Below are positions 56,881 to 64,000 of a stretch of 64,000 bases of DNA, in pieces. The notes beneath the pieces were generated by a model. It was not told the origin of the DNA, ran no database searches, and saw only the letters and a program-made list of their open reading frames with translations. Source of the DNA: Ascaris suum. Its lineage: Eukaryota > Nematoda > Chromadorea > Rhabditida > Ascarididae. The position numbers were made by a program, and so were the translations under genes. The stretch lies in NCBI GenBank assembly GCA_013433145.1, contig CM024183.1, positions 1,873,001 through 1,937,000 on the forward strand, in the 5' to 3' direction. Positions within the stretch are counted from its first letter, which is position 1. Each line of letters starts with the position of its first letter.

Positions 56881-58433
56881 GCAATAAAAAATTGAAAAAA
56901 TATTTACGGATAATGGCAATAAGAGAATAAGCCGAAACGATGTTAATTGGATTTTTTAACAATGACTGCAAAAAAAAAGTTTTTAATTGTTTGATATGTA
57001 TTCAACATGAAAGAAAGTGAAATAATAGTGCACAAACTGATTGTGTTTCGTTGTGATTTGTTTAATTGACCGTTCTTCATCCAGTGACACCACTTGTTAC
57101 CAATATTTCCCATCAATATTTCGAAAAGAAAAAAAATCATTCCTATTTCTTCTGTTTGGGGAAAAAAAAAGAAAGGTACGAATGAAATATCCCTAAGGCA
57201 ATTCAACAAACAAAGCAATTGAGGTCGAACAAATGTAATCAACGCCTTTGTTGTTTTCATTGATTACATCGTTGTATTTTTAAATGTGAGTTCTTTTCGT
57301 AGACGGAACAAGAGCAAAAAAAAAGATGAAAATTTTTTCCCACATCGTCACGCATCATTGCTTGATACCTTCATAAGGGATACAATTTCCCATTTGACCA
57401 TCATTCATTGATGTTCGTAACTAAAATCCTCAAAGAAATATTTTCTAAACGCTTTGTTATTTATTGCATTCAGCCAAAAATCATTACGATTTTTTTTTAT
57501 AGTATTAATGTTGTTTTAGTATTTTCCATTAGTTGAAATTTTAAATGAAATCTAAAATTTATAAGAAAATAAGAGAACGGATTGAGATGGACGTTAGTTT
57601 TACCTAAAGAATGACCTGAAATAGATTCCGAATACATTCTATCGTGAATCAATTATACGATTGTGAATTGTTGGAGCGCTTGAGTATCTCGAATGCTGGC
57701 CTTCTATAGCATGAAGTTCACATTTCAGATAATTCGTGATTACAATCTTAGATGATAAAATATTTTTATAAATTTGTGTTTCTCTCGGCAAATTTTTTAA
57801 AAAATGATTTTCTCGTTAATTTCTTAAGCTATCTATGTTATTGTTAGGGTATTTGATTTTACTGTGAAAAATGAATAATGAAATTAGAACGAAACTCGAA
57901 AATCTTTAACTTTCGCGTCTTACTAAGAGAATTACCAAAAAAAAAAAAAAAAAACAACAACGCACACCTCATCACCTATTAATAAAGACCAGGAACTATT
58001 CAACAAATCCATTTAAAGAGAGAATAAAGCACAACGGGATATTGATCCGGTTCGAAATTTATTTCAATTATCCTCTTCGATTAAAATTTTGCCGAAAGAC
58101 ATTAGGGGAATTTTAGCGTCAGAATCTTCTTTTTTTTTTTGATATCATTGACTACTGTTTCAACTGTTTCTATGGGAAATGAATAAAATATAATTAACGA
58201 TGGTTTTGTTAGTGATTTTTTTCTCCAATCGTAAATGTTTTCTGTCATCTGTAAAAACTTTTTTCCTTTTATTCGTAAATTGATCAATTTTCATTGAACA
58301 TTGCAACTGCATTATTAATCGACTTCGATTTTTTGTTAATTTTTCAAATTCATGCAATTTTTTAATACGTAATTCTTCGAAAATATATGATAAAACAAAA
58401 CTTCTGCCACTTTACGCTGTATTATATTTGTAA

Positions 58434-58643
58434 GTATTTTGCCAGTATAAAACAGGTCATTGCCAACTAGAGAATCCTCGATTTCTTCAGCGATTGGGTT
58501 GGCATATACCTGGCGTTAATCTCGATTCCATAAATCCGCAGAAATACACCTCTGGCATCTTTTCGAATCATTTTATCATAGTAGGCGCCATCTACTATGC
58601 TCTCATCTTTGCTCTTTTAACCTCCTCGAACATGACACTGTGA
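58434..58643. other. Coding-like island, open on both strands
   Basis: On the + strand a 69-codon stop-to-stop frame has a strong acceptor (TTTCTTCAG) at its front. It reads RLGWHIPGVNLDSINPQK, then a hydrophobic stretch HFIIVGAIYYALIFALL. On the minus strand, 58607 to 58510 reads DESIVDGAYYDKMIRKDARG then VFLRIYGIEINAR, ending at a GTATAT donor, but with no good acceptor. RNY codon frequency is the same on both strands, so it does not decide. It resembles no family I know. It could belong to the candidate gene that follows or to a separate gene. Confidence 0.3.
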
Positions 58644-58751
58644 GAGAATACCTATGTGTATACTTTTTAATATGCTATCGTAGGTAAATTTAAGGTGTCG
58701 CACTGTTTCAATGGATTGAATTGAGCAAGAAATCTCAAATTTTTATTGCAG

Positions 58752-58860
58752 AAGCAGAGCGATCGGTGGGAATCGTTAAGAACCGAATCCCCACATATTC
58801 AGTGCTGTTCGCGTCGAGGGTTTTTCATCAAATTGTGGTCAGCGTTGAACGCCCGCTAAG
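58752..58860 (+). CDS. Possible terminal exon, unassigned
   Basis: After TTTTTATTGCAG a frame runs 35 codons to TAA: KQSDRWESLRTESPHIQCCS, then RRGFFIKLWSALNAR. The acceptor is good and the patch is GC-richer than its flanks. On the reverse strand the sequence just beyond contains TATAAAAG (about 58875-58882), so this island may instead be promoter DNA. There is no homology support. Confidence 0.18.
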
Positions 58861-58935
58861 CAGCGAACGACGCTTTTATACCTCATAGATATATTGCAAG
58901 ACGTTATATTGCAACTACACGATTGTGATTCGCAG

Positions 58936-58964
58936 TGACGTACCATCGAAGACCTTTGACGTCA
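58936..58964 (+). promoter_or_regulatory. Two CRE-like sites upstream of a candidate start codon
   Basis: TGACGTAC at 58936-58943 and a full palindromic TGACGTCA at 58957-58964, 21 bases apart. The second ends 7 bases before the candidate ATG at 58972. TGACGTCA is the consensus for CREB/ATF bZIP factors. The sites are seen directly; function is inferred, and their closeness to the ATG would place them in the 5' UTR unless transcription starts very near. Confidence 0.4.
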
Positions 58965-58971
58965 TCCAGGA

Positions 58972-59071
58972 ATGATCGAAACTTCGTGCATATGGCTGAG
59001 GATATCAGCACTTCTCATTTCACAGTTCCTCATTTGCTCACATGCGGCTCCATTACCACCTCAACAAATTA
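58972..59071 (+). CDS. Candidate first exon of a secreted-protein gene (partial)
   Basis: ATG opens 33 codons plus one base, ending at a consensus GTAAGC donor. The product begins MIETSC and continues into a hydrophobic core, IWLRISALLISQFLICSHA, then APLPPQQI. This fits a cleavable signal peptide with SHA/AP as the likely cleavage point, so the mature part would start APLPPQQ. Downstream exons were searched for by eye to the window end. Several acceptors in the right phase exist (for example after TTTCCAG near 61975) but none gives a convincing continuation. The gene may be small, such as a neuropeptide or other secreted peptide, or may continue beyond the window. Confidence 0.38.
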
Positions 59072-62000
59072 GTAAGCTTTATAATTGTTTTTAAATTTCA
59101 ATATATAATTAGTGTAAAGGCTGAAAGACGTTATTTTAATCCAGTTGATTTCTGAACTTAAAAAATTTGTTTCCTACAAATAATATACTGGTCATATCAT
59201 TCCAAAACACCTCTAAAAAATAGAATAGCGGTTGAAATTTCTTTTAAGTGAGTAAAGTTCGATTGCATCGAAAAGATAACTACTACGAGTATTCATTAAG
59301 ATTACTGTCATCTTATTAATTACTGTAATGAATTACTGCAGTAATCACCGTAGTTGTTATTACTATAGTTACTGCAATGGTGTGATTTACTATATTCGAA
59401 TATTAATCCTAGCCTAATGTTTTAACTTTCTAATTCAGTAGTAATGCGATATCTAAAGCCTAATAATATATGGTCCAGTCATTGTTAGAATTTTTCATAC
59501 CGATTAGTGGTAATACCTCAAACATCCTTCAACTCTCCATTCCTCTCCCCGGTCGTCCAAATAAATGCTTTCCTAGGTTTCTCGGAGAAGAAACGACCCC
59601 CTTTTCAATAATTGCCAGCCGAATTTTGCTGTAAAACTCCAAAAAAAAATTCGTTCCTAAAAGTTTGACATTCTATTTTCTATTGTTATACCATGGGAAA
59701 AAAGTTGCAAGAACAAAAACTTTATTCGCCCGAATAAAAAAAAATCTCTCAATAAATTGCATTAAAATAATGAAAAAGTTCGTAATTGTAAATTTTCTCG
59801 AAATTCCAATTTTCTATCAAAAAAAAAATTCAATAGTTGGAAGCGATGCAAAAAAAACATCGAAAATAAAAATTTAAATTATTAATGAAAAGATAATGAT
59901 ACACTTATAAATTATATTTCATAATATTATTTCCTATGATCGTTGATAATAAATTTAGAGAACTACATCGATTCGGTTAGTTTATTGCACTATAGAACTA
60001 TAAAAGAGGTAAGAATGCAATTATTTGCAAAAAAAAATTCATATCGGTTGACAATGAAATATTGCAATATTGCAATACTCATTGCAATACTCAAAAAATT
60101 TTTCGATTTTCATCAATAGTTTTCTAATTCGTTGCTTTAAAACTATATAAATGGCGATTATTAGCACAACTCAAATTAAAGAGTATGCATTCAACGCAAC
60201 CTACGTCATATACTTTCAGTAAACTCTAAACACAGATTCACTTTTCCGGACGTTTGTATCAATGAGGTCCACGAGATAAGAGAGAGGAATTGGCGACGGA
60301 AGGGAGGGTGATAGAAACGCATCTCCCGCAAAAATTTTCACAGCATCCGCTAAAACTTAGTTGATAATTACCAAAATTTCCAAGTAGTTTTTTTCTATTT
60401 TACGAGAAATTTTTTGTTTTTTCTCGATCTTTTAAGCGATTTTTTTTCACTGATATCTCTCAAAATTTCTTTCGCAGAAAATTCGAAGATTATAGAAATT
60501 ATAGAATATTCATTACCAACAAAAAAAAATTTTCTTCTCACCAATCAACGTTATTATTCCAGAAACCGAGAAAAAAATTCTTCCACAGATGTCCTTTTTC
60601 TCACGTTCTCATTTTCTTCGCCAATAACATTCAACATACAATGTTTACTTTTAATTAATAATTCAAAGCATAATATGCAAATAAATTCATTCCTCTTCTT
60701 TTATGTAAATCAATTGATGCGTTTTATTTCTAGATGAGGTTTTTTCATCGGTGTAAGGATGGTATTCGCATAGATTTGAAGGTTATAACCGGTTATCTTA
60801 CGTATTCTTTGAAGGTTATAGTCGGTTACTGTTGCTGTAGCATTCGATGGGTGACCATATAGATCGAACAATTCATCGCACCTCAAGCATATTTCCCATT
60901 TGCAATTGCTGACAATTGATGCCATCCATTTGTGAAAAGATATTTCTTTTACAAGTTTTTTCGAAATTATTTATCCAATAATCACCGATGAAAGCATTGT
61001 CAGCAATTCAGCTGTAAATCTATTCACCTAGCAAATACCTTCGATTTACCTAGCAAATTCTCTATCACTGAAAATTTGAGCCATTTAATTCATCGAGTTT
61101 TTTAAAAACTTAAAAAAATATATCTATAATATAATTGATCAGAATTTTTTTTTCGAAAGATTCTCTTAAGGAATCACCGAAAAAAATTAAATTGATCAAA
61201 TAAAATCTCAAAAAAAAATTTTTTTTTTAAACTTCAAAGAAGATAAGAAATAATTCAAAAATCTATTGATATGTCATTTTTTTAAACAGTATACATTGAT
61301 AGTTGTCATTAGTTGTCTTCCTTTATTTTTTTTCCACCAATATGAAAGGTGTCAATGAAGGTGCAAATATTGCTCATTTCAATATCAATGTTTAAAAAAA
61401 ATCGCTGAACGGAAGTATATTTCTCGACGAAAAGAGTTTGATGAAAGATTTAAAAAAAAAAAAGAAAGCCGTTGAAATTCTCAGCATCCTTTGATGAAGG
61501 CTTCTTTTTTTTTCACAGTAAACGATATTTACAACTCGTCTGCACCTTTTTCACATTCCAGGTACCCTTTTCGCCTTTTTTTTCTCACAGTTTTTACTGA
61601 TCTCTGTAGAATGTGAAGATCGAAACTATCGATAAGTCTATGTGATTCAGGTTAAATTTAAAAAAAAAAACAAAACAGAGCGAAAATAATCCTCAAAAAA
61701 ACTAGTCAGAAAATTTTTTCATTTCAGTTGAACAGAATAAAATATTCACAGATTTGGGAAAAAAAAATGGAACAAGCAAATAAATTTTTTTAACGTTTTC
61801 CTGCAATAAGCTTTTCTTTTTTTTTTTTGAATTTTGATTTCTTATTTCCATTTATTAACCTAAATTTACGCTCTTACACTATCGTAATAATTTATGCTAT
61901 CGGCGCCTATTAGTTATGTCGTCTTATCGGTTTTCGACCATCGTAGCCGATGAAAATGCCACCACAATTTCCAGATTATATCAATAAAAATACCTCAATA

Positions 62001-64000
62001 CCTCAAAAAATTCTTCAAAATACACCACATCTTTGGAAGAAATTTTGACCAACCAGTAAGACAATTTGATAATGAAATGTTAAACTTGGCCAGCTGGGAC
62101 ATCTATCATATACAAGCATAAAATAGTGGACATTTGCGCTTGCAGTTTGTCGTGATTTATTGTTATAGTTGCATCTTCAATAAAACTGGAACTTGCTATT
62201 AGTTTATATTTTAAAATCAAGTTTGCTGCATAATGATATGAAAACAATTTTAATCTACCACACGGCGAGAAGGAAACTAAGAGGCATCGAGAGGAAAGGG
62301 GTAGAAAGGAATGGGAAGGAGAGAGAGAGCTTCTCTTCTCCAAGAATTACAGGCGAATTAATCTTTGTGCGAATGTTACTCTTAAGGGAAGCATCTTTCA
62401 CGTTGCCGTGTTAAGTTGGCTGCCATAAGTACGCCTCATTGAGTTAATGGTTAGACCTTGACGCTCCTTTAGTTCTATTCCAAAAAAATCCAATCCTCAC
62501 CTTAAACATAGTTCAAGTTCGCCACGACCTTCCACTTCAAATTCCACCTCCTTTCAGTTCAAATCACCACGTTCTTCTACGTTCATTTTTTATTGCACAT
62601 CAATATTTGAAAGGAATGAAACCGAAAACACTTATACTCATCTTCTCTTACTGCATACAGAGATGGGATGAAGCAAGGACAACGAGAACCGGACTCATTT
62701 ATCCGGTCAGGCTAACCGGAACACATGCAACCAACATACGATTTTTACGCTAGCTTTCACATGAAGGATGCCTCGTAAACAATGCATCTATTTCTGTTCA
62801 CAGCGAACCGTAAATGTGAACCTAGTCATCCGCTAGTGATCTACAGCTACAGTAAAAGGAAATTTTTTTTTTGAAGTGACACGTGACAGTTTCAGTGCAA
62901 ATAGAGGCTATCTTCTGTGCATTTCTTCTGAATTTTCGACTCCTATCGGAAATATCCGTCTACAATATTTAAAAAAAAAGAAGTGTACTTGCCAAGCTAA
63001 AAATTTGTCTGATTGATTGAAAATCTAGTTTGAAACACCTCGCCTATATTTACGATTTTCTGAGTGTATTGGCTAGCGTCAGCCAATGTCATAATGCGCC
63101 ATTAATTAGGGCTAAACGGCAATCATAATTACGATCCTAGAGTTCCAGTATTCTTTATTGGAGTTTCGATTGTCGTTTCTAGTTCTTGACGATAAATCCT
63201 ATCTCAATTCAACTGTTACAAATTTTATTTCTCATTAAGATGTCTGTGAATAATATTATATGAAAAATAAGCATCTAAAAAGCAACATTATTGAGGTCTG
63301 ATCGCTTCGCGATTAGTGCGTCTAATCTTTTGTACGCGGAGTCATTAATAACCCATCATTATACTTTCAATCCTCACTTCCTCACACTCGTAAACAATAA
63401 ACAGCAGATCGAATGTCTCTTGCGTCGTTGTTATATTTTCGAAAACAACAAAATTCCTTATCAAGAAAGAAATTCAAAGCTTCATATTCTGTAGTATATA
63501 CGCTCGTCTGTCTGGCGTTTTCGACAGACAAACAGACAGACAGACACATATTGCATAGTGTATATGTCTGCCTGAGTGCTTTTAAGCTAATATGCAAGGA
63601 GAACACATAGCCATATAAATAGTTGAATGAGGCATCACTCGGTCATATGGTAAAATCATTATTTCATTGTTTATTTGAATATTGGCGCGCGCAACGGTCT
63701 TTTACTAAAAAATCACGACCTTTACTAAATTTACGAAATAACTTCTTGCATTTTTTTAATGTTAGAACTAAGTTCGTCTTTTTTTTCAACATTATAATAT
63801 TCTCTGCCGATATTTCATTTCCTTAGGGATGGGGGAGGGGGGTGGGGGAGGGGGAAAGCTGTGATTATTGCAAGATTTTGCGAATATAATCAATCTCCAT
63901 AAATATAAGCAAAAATTTATGATAATTAAAAACAAAGACGTGCCGTACGACACGACATTTGCGCCATTAAAGGCAATAATCGTAGGTTACGCATAACAAA
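59072..64000. other. Right-hand region without a supported gene
   Basis: AT-rich with many A/T runs. It contains the 33-bp duplication at 60775-60833, a purine patch near 62280-62330, repeated CCGG-containing words near 62690-62722, an ACAG run near 63522-63545 and a G-rich patch at 63828-63856. The minus frame 60710-60925 is built partly on the duplication. Nothing else is supported. Confidence 0.5.
60775..60833. repeat. 33-bp tandem duplication
   Basis: TTTGAAGGTTATA starts at 60775 and again at 60808, each followed by a related CCGGTTA or TCGGTTA. The copies have diverged by a few bases. Confidence 0.8.

Noticed and set aside
60710..60925. 71-codon minus frame with ATVTDYNLQRIRKITGYNLQ
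   Set aside because: Its repetition comes from a 33-bp tandem DNA duplication, and no gene context was found.

Overview
This is a eukaryotic, strongly AT-rich window, most likely from a nematode. The clues are a glutamate-gated-chloride-channel-type receptor gene, small exons with TTTCAG-type acceptors, a start codon 8 bases behind a TTGCAG acceptor as in spliced-leader trans-splicing, and many long pure TA tracts. The isolated purine/G patches and general look would fit a filarial or other clade III worm, but that is an impression only.

Two protein genes could be assembled exon by exon, both on the + strand, with every splice phase closing. Gene 1 (5787-18902, 13 coding exons, 468 aa) is an anion-type Cys-loop ligand-gated ion channel subunit, closest in character to GluCl/glycine receptors. 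It has a signal peptide, both extracellular disulfides, four membrane segments and a short M3-M4 loop. Its pore lining is unusual: Pro at 2' and Val at 6'. A position expected to hold a glutamate-binding Arg reads Gln. Gene 2 (25087-29750, 6 coding exons, 289 aa) is a PACRG (parkin co-regulated) protein, a component of the inner junction of ciliary doublet microtubules. The two genes lie 6.2 kb apart and show no sign of working together, although in nematodes both products could act in neurons.

Near the right end, 58972-59071 looks like the first exon of a secreted-protein gene: a signal peptide, a good donor, and a palindromic CRE just before the ATG. Its downstream exons were not found.

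Layout: 1-5786 is upstream sequence with a CA repeat and a 29-bp tandem repeat. 5787-18902 is gene 1, whose introns carry two TA tracts, a 34-bp minisatellite and homopolymers. 18903-25078 is intergenic with a possible orphan exon and a TA tract. 25079-29750 is gene 2. 29751-58433 is about 29 kb with no gene I can support, holding five TA tracts, a 22-bp degenerate satellite, G/C homopolymers and several GC-richer islands. 58434-59071 is a coding-like or promoter-like island, and 59072-64000 is mostly featureless AT-rich DNA. I found no tRNA, rRNA, CRISPR array, transposase or recognisable retroelement. I did not find a demonstrably new biological system. The most interesting points are the channel's altered pore and ligand-site residues, and the length clustering of the TA tracts.
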